From Ypsolopha sequella (taxonomy: Eukaryota; Arthropoda; Insecta; Lepidoptera; Ypsolophidae), in contig OW203998.1 of the NCBI GenBank assembly GCA_934047225.1, positions 17,747,280-17,811,279 of the forward strand: a stretch of DNA of 64,000 bases. Direction: 5' to 3'. A model generated the notes under the pieces. It did not search any database. It saw nothing but the letters and a program-made list of their open reading frames with translations, and was not told where the DNA came from. The translations under genes were made by a program, and so were the position numbers. Below, piece by piece: positions 46,560-58,391 of this stretch (within the stretch, counting starts at the first letter, position 1; every line of letters begins with the position of its first letter).

Positions 46560-48512
46560 CGTTGAGATCACAAAAAAGTTCAAATAGGAAGATAATACTG
46601 GCTGGTTTCAAAACATACTTTTTTGTTCTGAATGGTATAATAAAACGATCTGACACTTTTATTTTTATTACAACTTTTTCAAAAGATTTCTTTTTTAGAT
46701 CGTTTTTCCCGTTGCTATAAAGATAGAGATTTTTAGTGGTAGGACAATATTTTTATTTTTATGAATACACTTGGCATTGGCACTACTTTTAAAATAAATA
46801 GATCTAAAAACGTTTACCCAACTTCACGTCCCAATTAAATCTGAGATAAACTTAACATGTTTAATTGTAGGAATTTAAAATTGATCGGTCATTACATTAG
46901 CACTAATGACGTTTGGTATTTTTCCACTAACATTTTTCCTTTAATATTTTCACGATTACATTAATATGAAAGCGGTATTTTTGTACCACGTCCTGAGATG
47001 CGCGTTTCTTCTTCTATACAGATCCGATCACTGAAAATAGTATGATAATGCAATTACATTATAGTGTTGTGCTGAATAACGAGTTACTGAATACCAGCTA
47101 TGCATACCGCTTTCTGTTATTTTGTTACTTGGCAAATAGCAGTAATAATGACCGTGCTTGATAGGACATTAACACGTTGGGTAGAAACCAATTTGTATAG
47201 CCACGTTATGAACCTGCCCATTAATACCTAAAGCGAGGGCAAATAGCTGTTTTACGAGCATGTGACCGCAATTTGTACACTAGCCTTAGGGTTTTGTAGA
47301 ATAAAATCTGGAGCTGAATCGTTTTCTGAGATATCAGATGAGTATTTTTATTCAGAATGTTCATCTATGGAAGCAGTGTCCGTTAAAAACATGTTTTTTA
47401 TACGGGTGGATATTTAGTGCCTAAATACCTAAAACTTGTGATAATACTCATCTATACAAACAAACAAATTTTACTTTGAAGCCAACCCTAAAATCGCCTT
47501 TATGTCATTGTCTTTTTGGTTGTTTGTACCTTTTTATGGAACAGCGATTTTTTCAGCTTTGGCTCTCTAGTAAATTTGTTACAGTGCAACTATATGGATT
47601 CAAGTTTATTTTGTAGCGTATGGATTCAAGTTTATTTTGCAAACTTGTTTGTTAGGTAGATAGGCTCCTTACGCCACAAAGTCATATGCTAAGAAAGGAT
47701 TTTGTGAAATTAAAATTATTAAGGTATGATGATACAGAGTGTTGAAGTTTATATCCACGCGCCAAAAAAGCCTTGTCGAACTGTAGTATAGTTTTCGGCT
47801 TTTCATCGTCTAAAATACCATAGTGAAGCCAGCTGACAAAAGATGTCTGACATATAATCCAACCAATATAAGATAATCAATTTATTTTTCAGAGTTACCA
47901 TGGAAGGCTTTAATAATTCATTAGTACAAAATAAGAAGAAATAATAAAACATAATTTTATAAGAAGAGTGTTTAAAACAAAGCGTTTTTTTATTTTAAGT
48001 TAACAATTACTCTGAAGTCTCAGTCAATAAATTTCTGTCACGCAAAATTCAATAGTTTTGTGGAAATCTCTAACATTGCGTGTGACTTTATTCTGAGAAT
48101 GGAATGATGATGAATTGTTATGATTGTTATCTGAGATTTTTTTTTTTAAAACTCTGTGTTTTTGACTAAATGTTTTATAAATTACGATAAAAAATTAAAA
48201 ATAATAACCTGATCGATTTTCTTGGCACCATCCCATCACTATCATCCATTCCCATAGCGTACGATACAATTGTATGATAATTTATGTGTCCTTTTTAGAA
48301 TTATGGCATCCACACGTCAACAGGGTATGCAAAAATATCTGTTACGCAACTTCACTCAAGAATAACTCTTATGTGTTAATAATAGGGTGTTTAATCATGG
48401 TAAATGATAATCTTGTAAAAGTGAATTATAGATTTTAATCGTTTTCAAAATATGTGATCGGAGTTGGATATTAATATAGAGCTTTGTTTTTGTATTACCA
48501 AAGTGACACATA
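46560..48512. other. Upstream region of globin gene A
   Basis: Presumed promoter and 5' UTR territory just right of 46559. No convincing TATA box was found. A 26-bp unit (tatggattcaagtttatttt) is repeated at 47593 and 47619. No coding sequence was recognised. Confidence 0.5.
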
Positions 48513-48655
48513 GGCCCACTTGCACCGTGCACCGTAACTCAGGTTAATAAACTTTTCATGATATGTCCCTATGTCTATGGTTTCATGTGATATGACCAAG
48601 GGCAAAATAAAAAAGTAAAGTTAACCTGTCTTAAATTGTATGGTGCAAGTGGGTC
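48513..48655. mobile_element. Foldback MITE (GGCCCACTTGCACC ends)
   Basis: This 143-bp element has ggcccacttgcacc against ggtgcaagtgggtc, and inner arms aggttaa/ttaacct. Confidence 0.85.
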
Positions 48656-50035
48656 TTTTAAAACCTTTCCATTTAAGGCGATTACCATCGCCAAATTAGC
48701 AGCTCGATATTTGTCACTACAAATATCAACGGAAACGACATTGAAATAACGTTCATATCAGCGCGCAATGCATAGTGGCTGTTACGACGCTCGCTGCGTC
48801 CTTGATAGGGCGAAATAGGAGAAAATTATACTTTTCACTTGGACGTGATTACTCGATTGAATAATCTTATGTTATGTTTATAGCTATAAAGTTTATCTAT
48901 TTATCAAAGCATAGATGAATTCAATCGGCCAAGCCACTCAGGAGCAGTAAGGAATTTGAGGTCAAAAAACACCATTCAGTAAAAAAAAAATTCATGTAGA
49001 AGTTTTGGTCGTATGAAAAAGAAAAATGTTGCATATGTTGTCTAAGAGTTGATTATTCATAATACATTTTTTCATTGTTTTTAGTTTGGCCATAAACGAG
49101 GAGTAGGCTTTAGAAAGTACCCATTTGGCAATAGTAAGGCCCTTAAGAGCTTCGTGTGCGTAAAGATTTCTAAAAACTTTAATTATCTTTATAGTTTGGT
49201 ATTACTGTTGTGTGTTTCGTCATTTCCGGATTAGTCGCTTATGATTTTCTATTAAGGGGAACGAAAATACAAACAGAAATAAAATGTCAGCTTTCGGATG
49301 ATTTTGTTGCAATAATTAGGTTACGTATAGCCATAAAAAAAATACATGTTTTTGGTTGAACTTTAAGGTATTCATTTTCCACAAACCACGTTAATCGATT
49401 CATATTTGTACTCTCAATGAATTTTTTTGTAACCCTCTATTGCACACTTCTTATCGATTTTGTTTCAGGTATCGCTTTCGCGATTTTGTTGGTTTTTTTT
49501 TAATAAAATTAGTGTGAATGATATCTATTCATTTTCCAAATACCACGTTATTCGGGTCAAAAAAAGCACCCCCTTTTTCCAAAAATACGTAAATCCACTG
49601 ATGCAGTCAGCGGCAGCAAGATATTGTCAGTCTACGTCTAGCGCTGGCGCCCGTAAGACGTGGAACCTGTGCCCTTTTTTGCAAGCTATAAATATCTCCC
49701 AAAACTACTTCAAAACACATTGAAATTAATTTTATAAAGTAATATTTCGAGGAGCATCATATTCCTGCCGTTAAAAACTCAACAAAATATGCGTATGAGT
49801 GATTTAGCTACATCGTGCCATAGTCATAACAACAAAACTGAATGAATTTGGATTGAATTCATACTTTTATGCGGGAAAATAATATATGTTACTCTAAAAG
49901 AATAATTTTGTGAACATTATTGAAACCCAAATTAATTTACTTATACTTACTGAGATCTGTATTTCGTGAAATTACCCTCTAGTATTGGCTCACCATTTCA
50001 GGTCCAATAAGAGAAGTTTTTTGCAAATTATATAG
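48656..50035. other. Non-coding intergenic stretch
   Basis: AT-rich with small frames only. No exon or repeat family was recognised. Confidence 0.6.
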
Positions 50036-51836
50036 GTACACTTACTTGGGATAAATCGCCAAGCATTTAAACTATAGAAATTTATTTTGAAATATTTACA
50101 GTGCATGGCAAAATTATTAGATCGTAGATAATCCTGTCGGTACATGTTCAGGTTCTGTTACGCAAAATGAAAACAATGAAACTCTTTTAGGATTAATTTG
50201 TTATCCCTATGTTTGTCTGTCTGTCCGTTTGTCTAGACAATTTTTTCTGGGTAAAATTAATAAATACCAATATTAACGGCCCTCTATAGAGCTGTAAAAA
50301 CATACTTTTGAGGTTTTTATTTATATTATGTTTTAGGTTTTTACGTTTTTTTTTTTTACGTTTTTCATACAAATTTTCTCACTATGAAAATGTAGGGATG
50401 AACACTTGAGATAATATTTTGCATTTAAAAGTCAACACAGAAAGGAATTGTTGAACAAATAATGTAAAAAATATGAAAACCATGTTGTTCTATTCTAAAG
50501 GGATTAATTATCTACTGTTCAATGTGGCGATAGCTTTGTTTATTTTTTTCCTTAAATTATTTTTTACTAAGATAACAAATAGTTTAATACAAGGTTTTCC
50601 TTAAGAGGTCCCTTTACCCCTGTATTTTTCTTAAAATTCATACAATAGGTATAAATCGAATGTGAAGTCTACAGCTTATTTTTTTCATATCTTTTTTCAT
50701 GAGTATATTTTAGTGACATCTAACTACGTATCTATACAGCCCAAAAAGCAAAATTTGATAAAACACTATCATAATAGCTGTCAGGATATCGTCAATATTG
50801 CCTCGTTTTTACGCAAAGTTTAACAAGTTTGTATATTTTTATCTATACTGGAAATAAAAAAGAGAGAAATACAGGCGTCGTTCATGTTAAGATGACTAAG
50901 TTTACACACTTTGCTAAGTATAAACAATTACCGTTTCATGGAAAACTGTTTGGACCTGAAACCATTTCACAAATTCAATTAACTTATTTTGAATATCTTG
51001 TCATCTTGCACTTCTTGATGAGAAATACAATTTCAATAAGTAAAAATACAACTTTTAGTTAAGAAAACTTATAGTTAAAAGTCTGCTGTATGCATTAACA
51101 TATTTTTAATTATATTACAATAGTAATAAAATAATTGGCTTATCCGTCGTCGTGATACCAGCCGTAAATTTCTTAAATAATCTGATATCACGCTTATGGA
51201 AAACCCAATTATTTTGAAGATACCATAATATCATTAAAATATGTTTATGCATATAGCAAACTTTTAACAATAAATTGTCTTAGCTAAAAGTTGTACTTTA
51301 CCGTTATAATTATTTCTTAATATTTTGTTACAAATTCGGAGAAATAGCCCTTAAGGAAAATCTTGTATGAAAATATTTGTTATCTTTGTAACAAAGAAAA
51401 AAATAATAATAAACAAAGTTATCGCCACATTGAACAAACAGTAAATTATTAATCCCTTTAGAATAGAAAGATATGGTTTTATATTTTTTACATTATTCGT
51501 TCTACAGTTCCTTTCTGTGCTTTCTTTCAAATGCAAAATATTATGTCAATTGTTGATCTCTATATTTTCATAAGGAGAAAATGTTTATGAAAAAGTTAAA
51601 CAAAAGGCCATAAAAACGTTATAATATGTATATTTTACAGGGCTGCAAATATTAGCATTTATTGATTTTACCCAGAAAATTGCCTAGACAAACGGACAAA
51701 CAGACAAACATAGGGACAACAAATTAATCCTAAAAGAGTTTTGTTTTTTCATTTTGCGTAAAGGGACCTGAACATTTCAAACTATGATACAAATAAATTT
51801 CTATATTTTAAACACTTGGCGATTTATCCCAAGGGT
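50036..51836. mobile_element. 1.8-kb inverted-repeat element
   Basis: Arms of about 570 and 490 bp (50036-50603, 51346-51836) pair in order through cttgggataaatcgccaag, ctaaaagagtt-ttaggat, tgtctgtttgtccgtttgtc, gccacattgaa and gataacaaat. The 740-bp spacer contains a 77-codon frame (50829-51062) of unknown meaning and sequence repeated at 34930-35300. Non-autonomous foldback transposon is the likeliest explanation. Confidence 0.8.
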
Positions 51837-53735
51837 AAACAGGTGTCCCAAAAGTCAACGCTTTCCCTTGGAAGGCTGGTAGGCCAGCTCATGACTGACC
51901 AGAATATCAAATTATGACCTCAGCAAAAAGTAGATAGTCTTCGAGTTGATGGTACTTTTATAAATTCGAATAGATTTTTGAGAGTCAGAGCTAACCAGTT
52001 CTAAATTCTAAGAATAAAATTTTTGTTGCGCAACTCTGAATAGTCATGCTATTGATAAAGTCAAAAATAAACCTTGAAATGCTGTTACATCAAGAAGAAA
52101 AATAAAAACCCAATTTATGAGCAATTCTTTGTAATTAGGTTAGTTCGATACCACACCCTGAAAAAAAATGTCCTATGTTAGTTTTGCAAATTGTCTTAAA
52201 TAACGGCTCATCAAATATTGTTTTTCAAATGATCTGGCAATTTCTGTGTATTACTTTTGAAAAAAAAGTTATTGCTATTTTACTACTAAAGGAGCTGCGT
52301 ATTTTTTTAAATAATTAGAATTTAGAATGAAAGAGTGGCGGGCAGTAAAAATATTTGACGTTCATTAGAAATGCCATTTAACACGCGTTAGAGTGAGATA
52401 AATAGTGACGCTATTTAAAATGAGTTGGAATGAGATAGTAACGCAGTTAAACGTGGTTGAAAGAGAGAGGCATATTTGATATAGGCTACAGTGAGATAGA
52501 TAGTGACGTGGTGCATTCCTTCTGAGAATATTTGTTAGTGTCCACTTTTTGTAATAACAACTTTAGTAAAAAAAAATTGTAAAGAAATTTTTGGTCCAAT
52601 TTATTTTCCCGCAAGTGTAAAACTAGCTCAACGGGCGAAAAATATTTAAAGAATGGGTAATGGTGACAATTAACCGTCACGATATTATTATGTATCTCTA
52701 AAGGAGTGTCTGAAATGTTCCGAGGGTCAACTGAAAAATCAAACACTCAAAAAACCACTTTTAGCCGACCATAATAAATTTACGTCCCGACGTGATAGCA
52801 AGTAGGATCAATGCCGTGTGACGATGATCGAAATACACTAATAAATTAGATAAAATAAAATACGTATTACTTTTGACCCTGCCTCGTCCACTCTATTCGT
52901 ATTTTTGCTATGGTGACGCGAGCTTAGAGACCGGGACGAATTTCCCCCCGCGCGCTATCGTAAAATAGAATAGGCCACGCCCGGAACTGGTTTTTGTTTT
53001 GGCTATGTCATACTCTTAATGTTGTTTGATATGGCACAGGAGTAGGCTAGATCGATAACACGTCATGTACCTTTAATGGCAACCACGGTATGTATATACA
53101 TACACACAAACAAAAAATATTCGTAGCTTTATATTACTTGATTTCTTTTGATTCTTATATTATATAATATGTTATGAGTAATTAATGAATTTTCGTCAAT
53201 ATACATTTATATATTTGTGTAAACTGTTTATGTAGTTTATGTATTTTATTATATACTATAACTTTGCTTTAAATGTTTATTAGGATGTTGTCTAGTTATT
53301 TATTATTTAAGTACTATTTTCAATATTGTCCCTTTTAAATAGTATGGCACTACCCTCAACAATTTCCTCATTGCCAAAGGTTAGTTGGTAGAAAATACTA
53401 ATTAATATTAAGCTCGCCTTTGTACAATAATTTTATTCTGTGCAATAAAGAATTGTATTATTATTATTATTAGCTTTGTAGAGAAACGAGAAATAGTACA
53501 AAAAAATTACTATGAATATTATATTCTATGCGATTTAAAATTTGAAAAAGTGTTTATATAATATTTAATGTAGTCCATATTATTCAGGGTATAAAAAAAT
53601 AAAACGCTTATTGGGTCATTTATTTTTCCGTCTGTACTTCATCCTTTTTTCCAGGAATAGCTCAGATGCATAAACATTTAAAACAAGTCTACGTTAATAA
53701 GTTAAACTGTGATCAATGTATACTTATTTTTTTAG
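51837..53735. other. Non-coding intergenic stretch
   Basis: AT-rich. An old SINE-like fragment lies near 52660-52800, and a slightly GC-rich patch at 52900-52990. No coding exon was recognised. Confidence 0.6.
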
Positions 53736-54110
53736 AGTTATGTAGTACCTAAAAGGTACAAAGGGAACCTTTATGGTGACGAGGCTCCATTGTTCGTCCG
53801 TCCGTATGTCACAGCCTCATAACTTTAGCACCGTTAAAGATAAAGACATAAAATTTCAAAAAAAAAATATAGCAATAATTTGCCCACGTATCACAGTGTA
53901 AAAAAAAATTATGAAAAATTTGAAATTGTTCAAAATATTTCCAAAACAAAAGTAAGAAAAATAAAAAGTATTATCCTAAAAATACAATATGGGTATCAAT
54001 GTGTAGATATTATAAAGTTGAGTGTAAAAATATATACTTTTACTCTGTTTACTGGTACTGGTTTCGAGAAATTTATAAAAAACCACAAAAATAGAAGTTT
54101 TTTAGACCAC
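53736..54110 (+). repeat. TTCCGTA-family interspersed repeat, copy 5 (3' truncated)
   Basis: It begins tatgtagtacctaaaagg, keeps the cctcataactttagcaccg block, and stops at the cacaaaaat region shortly before a TIR element at 54174. Confidence 0.7.
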
Positions 54111-54173
54111 AGGTTCTAAAATACGGCTTATTAAACCTAAATCTTGAAATGGTTTTTGAATTAACACACCTTA

Positions 54174-54543
54174 AGGTGGATGGTCCAAGGCAATCTTCAT
54201 ACAAACTTGTGGGAACCAATAACGACGACAGAAGTATTATTATTTAATTCTGTTACCTTTTTCCACACGTTTCATCAACTTTACATCCGCGAATAATCAG
54301 TTTTTTCACAAACTTTTAGAATCTAGTTTTGTTATTTAAAACTTTTGTAATCCAATGTATGAAAGTTTTTAATTGCAAAAATTAGACTGTTAAAACATTT
54401 TGTTTTTAAGAAAAACTGAATACTTGCGAGTGTAAAATTATTTGAACGTATAGAGAAAAGTAACAGAACGAAACTGTACTACTTTTGTCGTCGTTATTGG
54501 TTCTCACAAGATTTTTATAAAAACTACCTTGGGCCATCGACCT
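54174..54543. mobile_element. Foldback MITE (AGGTGGATGGTCCAAGG ends)
   Basis: This 370-bp element has aaccaataacgacgac at the left, inverted as gtcgtcgttattggtt at the right, with outer ggtccaagg/ccttgggcc. Confidence 0.85.
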
Positions 54544-54843
54544 CATAATTCAATCTAAGCGAATTGGAAAAAGTCTATTAGAACGCAATTTCATTAAAAA
54601 ATTTCATTATTGGCTATGTTTTGAGCATGTCAATTCGAAAATGAAAAGGAATTTAATTATTAAAGTTTTTATAAAAGAATGAAAAGACAAGTTGTTCAAT
54701 TTCAAATTGATACTTTTAATCTGATAATATTAACTTTTGTTTTATTAATCTCATAGATTCTAGTATGGTCTTTCCTATGCGAGATGATTACATTCAATTC
54801 GAAGTTGGTATAGTTTCCAAGAATATAAAATACATTCAGGATA

Positions 54844-55059
54844 TTAAGAGCGGTTTCGCAGCCGGATTGTAAAAAACCCACCTTTTTCTAATTAATCGAA
54901 ACATTTTGGAATTCTTATTTACAGAAACCAATGGAAACTTTGCGATGGCAGCATAAACAATGCATAGGTTATAAGGTTTTGTTAGTAACTTTTATGTTCT
55001 GATTCGATTTATTAGAAGAAGGCGGGTGTTTCACAATCCGGCTGTGAAACTGCTCTTAA
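54844..55059. mobile_element. MITE family 2, complete copy
   Basis: This is a 216-bp foldback bounded by TTAA on both sides. Its TIR reads GAGCGGTTTCGCAGCCGG, paired with CCGGCTGTGAAACTGCTC at the right. The TTAA target is typical of piggyBac-type transposition, although the TIR itself was not recognised. Confidence 0.85.
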
Positions 55060-55229
55060 TCATATGTGAAATTTATTTCAGGAAAAAACTGAAGGTATGA
55101 TTTCTGATAACATCAATAATTTCCGTTTGTTATGTATCCCAGAGGAACTATACACCGCCATTCAAATAAATTCCTCAGAATTTATTCCGAGTGATAAAGA
55201 CTACTTTTGATCCTCTAAAAATAGTAGTT

Positions 55230-55655
55230 TATGCTACAAGGGCGAAAAGGAACAAATTAAGAGGACGATTTAAAACACGAGCGCAGCGAGTGCTTTAAAC
55301 GTAACCGAGTAATTTCTTGCTCTTACGCCCGTGTATCATACTACGTTTTTCAATGCATAGTGTGAGGAAATAAAACAAATATAATCAAAGAAAACAATTT
55401 AATTATTAAAGTTGAAAGTTACATTGTAACAATTTTGCAATTTAATCATTGGCTCAAAAGGACTGTATCCAGAGCCGTTAAACAGTGGAAAAAAAGTATA
55501 AAATTTATGGTACACAGGAAAGGTTGCAGGTTAGCCAACTTCTCGTAAATAAAAAATAAATAAATAAATAAAGCCCTAGGGCAAAATAATCGACTTTCTG
55601 TTCGGTTTTGATGCATAAAAAGTGGGCCTTTACGAGCACTTGCATTGAAAAATAT
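55230..55655 (+). repeat. Inverted-copy repeat R, right copy
   Basis: It is the inverse of 14640-15031 with small indels, and has a TAAA microsatellite in place of the TTA run. Both copies end near agtagtttatgctacaagg. Confidence 0.85.
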
Positions 55656-56231
55656 TTAAACAATCTTTTTCTGAAGTTATGCATCTAATCTCTAATATAA
55701 TATACCACTGTGGTAATTGATCGTTTATTAGATATTTGTTCGAATCTAGCTAAATGTTTTTGCAATGTTTTATTATAATATTTAAACTTCAGCTGTAGTT
55801 TTTATTGCAGAGATCGCTAGCAGTATTTTCGTAGTGTTTAATATGAATACTTTTATCCCAAAGTTCGATATTGAATCTTCATAAATAATTTATTTTATGG
55901 CAGTTCAAAATCCTAGCGTCAGCTTTTTATATATAATTTTGTTCATAGCGCGTGAGAATTCTAGAATTGGTACATTATTTACTGGGGAACTAACATATTT
56001 AAGTATGTTCATGTATTTTTATATGAATATTAATTTTAAATCACATTATCAATCTAAATTTCTAAACAACTTAAAAATTTAAAACTTAAAAAATAAGTGA
56101 AACTAAAACTACTATAAGATTAAAATGCCTAAAAAATAAACCTAATTAAGAAAATTGTATAATAATGATAATAATAATAACAAACTTACCTGAAATTTTA
56201 TTCATAAACTGAAAATTTGGTCTAAATCGCT

Positions 56232-56356
56232 GACCTGCGGGAGGGTCCCCAAGATACTGGCGACATTACCTCGTTGTATTGCGAGGCTTAGCCTTTGGCC
56301 AAGGTACGCGCCAGCCCTAGGGTCCCTTGACGTGTCGATAAGGGGCAGCGAGATTT
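56232..56356 (-). pseudogene. Retroelement ORF fragment, family L, copy 3
   Basis: The minus strand reads DTSRDPRAGAYLGQRLSLA, then IQRGNVASILGTLP. The reading frame is open over the fragment, but homology ends abruptly upstream in AT-rich DNA. Confidence 0.65.
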
Positions 56357-56686
56357 CTTTGAAAATTCGTTATAAATATTATAATATATTATATTATTAT
56401 ATACAAAACATATAACATATTTACATCGTCAAGACTCCGATGGCCCTGGTGTCCCGGATAATCGAGTCAATTATCGAATCAAATGATGACTCGATTCCGA
56501 CGTATTTATTTCCTTACACCAAATGTAAGTAATGAAATCTTTTCATTGAGTTGTCAGGCTGGGGCTACATGTTTTACTTTTTACGTATTCTATTGCAGCG
56601 CGTATGCAGTGCCGCTGAACATCTAACATGTCATTTTAGTAGGCGAAACGTGATACAATATTTTTCAGTTATAAAGCACTCCCTAC

Positions 56687-56999
56687 ATTATTATTACATA
56701 CGGCTTGAACACTCACGTGTGATTGTTGTTGACTATATGCCAACCATTTCACCGATACAATTTCGGCATTATCAAGGCGAGTGTCGTTCTTAGGACGACG
56801 ACGCGGCGTTCACCGTCGTTGTCAAACGGGCACTGGCATGTGAACGCCGCGGTGAACGCCGACACAACGACGGTGAACGCCGCGTCGTCGTCCAAAGAAC
56901 GACACTCGCCTTGATAATGCCGAAATTGTATCGGTGAAACGGTTGGCATATAGTCAACAACAATCACACGTGAGTGTTCAAGCCGTATGTAATAATAAT
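56687..56999. repeat. 313-bp near-perfect palindrome with GC-rich core
   Basis: Arms of about 136 bp differ at two positions only. The outer parts are AT-rich. The inner 50 bp are CpG-rich, with repeats of gtgaacgccg around a loop of roughly 40 nt. Several short frames inside are by-products of the symmetry. Confidence 0.92.
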
Positions 57000-57604
57000 T
57001 TAGTATGTCAGCTCACGCGAGTTTTAATAATATTACACTCCCTACATGCTTATATGCATATGGTGTTAAAATAAATAGTTTTTTATATACCTAGTCCTGC
57101 CATAAGTTCTGTTACTTACTGCATTAAAAAAAAATGCAAGGTTCCAAGAAAACTCTAGCACATCAATCTATATCCATAGGATAGAGTAGGTTTCAAACTA
57201 GAATTGATTGTTATTTTATATCATAAAAAATCAACTTTTGAGCAAGTCTCAAAGTTGCAGATTTTGGTTGTTAAAATACGAAAGTATTTGGGGTTTATGA
57301 TATTCCATAGATATGGATGAAAATGTGATAAAAGTTTGATCTTGATGCTTGTAATAAGATGGAAAATGTTGTTTTTTAAGCAATACATCTTGAAAACTCG
57401 ATAGAAACTAAAAAATGCTCGATAGAAAATAAAAAATGCTTCTGAGACATCCATTGGGCGTGATTTGTTCATATTGATGGTGCTGTAAAATTGTCTCCCA
57501 AAAATTTTCAAGCCCATGTTTTTGTTTTCTAACATCGATTGTCTAAGAGACAATTCAAATTGTGAAAGCTAGGATCAAAAAAGATATAAGGCCAAAATCC
57601 CAAA
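57000..57604. other. Non-coding intergenic stretch
   Basis: AT-rich. A minus-strand frame of 110 codons (57221-57553) has no recognised motif and is probably chance. Confidence 0.5.
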
Positions 57605-57868
57605 TTATTTCGCGTATTTTAAGATATTGGCTTCGGACTGCTTCAAGGATGGTTTTGTTAAAATGTTAATTTGCTTTAAGCAGCTACAATATTTTTTATA
57701 GTGACTATTACATATCCAACAAATTCCATTAATTAATTTTACTAGATTCAGTCTGGGATGGAAAATATCAAATTTAATGTGAGTCACAGAACTTTTGGCT
57801 GGACTAATTAATTTAGCACATAGGGAGTGCGTCATGTGGTAAGTAACAAAAAAAAATGTATATACCAA
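57605..57868 (-). pseudogene. Possible Ty1/copia RNase H remnant
   Basis: An 88-codon open segment reads THIKFDIFH and, further on, INILTKPSLKQSEANILK. The spacing recalls the copia RNase H tail, in which a His-Ile-Asp-x-x-Tyr-His-Phe motif precedes Ala-Asp-x-Leu-Thr-Lys-Pro. The match is degenerate and short. It could be chance. Confidence 0.3.
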
Positions 57869-58127
57869 GTTTCACCTACGAAAATGGCATGTTCGACGTT
57901 GATTAGCCCTGCATACGCGCTGCATTACGGTAATTGGGCCGCTGCTCTTTCGAGCTAGAACAAAACAAACTGAACGTTTCTAATTTTCTATACGTTCAAA
58001 TGACCGAAAGAAATACAACGTATTGATTTCAGAAAAACAAAAACTTTTTAACGTTTTTAAAAGTACTATCGAAGGAAAATGTCTGAGAATTGAGATAGCA
58101 TACTAAATTTATATTTTGTGCAAATAC

Positions 58128-58391
58128 ACAAGGTGACTTTTTGATCATCGTCCAAATTCATACTGGAGGCTTGATAAGTGATCAGTATCTTGGATCAATA
58201 ACAATTTTTGTGAAATTGGTAAAATGAAATTTCGGCTTCCCATATAAATTTAGTTCCAGTCCCGAGTGAATCACTATGGGGAGTTGAAATTTCATTTTAC
58301 GAATTTCACTAAAATTGTTATTGATCCAAGATACTGATCACTTACCAAGCCACCAGTATGAATTTGGACGATGATCAAAAAGTCACCTTGT
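58128..58391. mobile_element. MITE family 1, copy 2
   Basis: This copy is 264 bp, the same length as 2611-2874, and differs at scattered bases. Complete foldback with ACAAGGTGACTTTTTGATC ends. Confidence 0.9.

Noticed and set aside
56551..56967. Overlapping frames on both strands with shared peptide segments
   Set aside because: The shared segments are produced by the palindrome, not by related genes.
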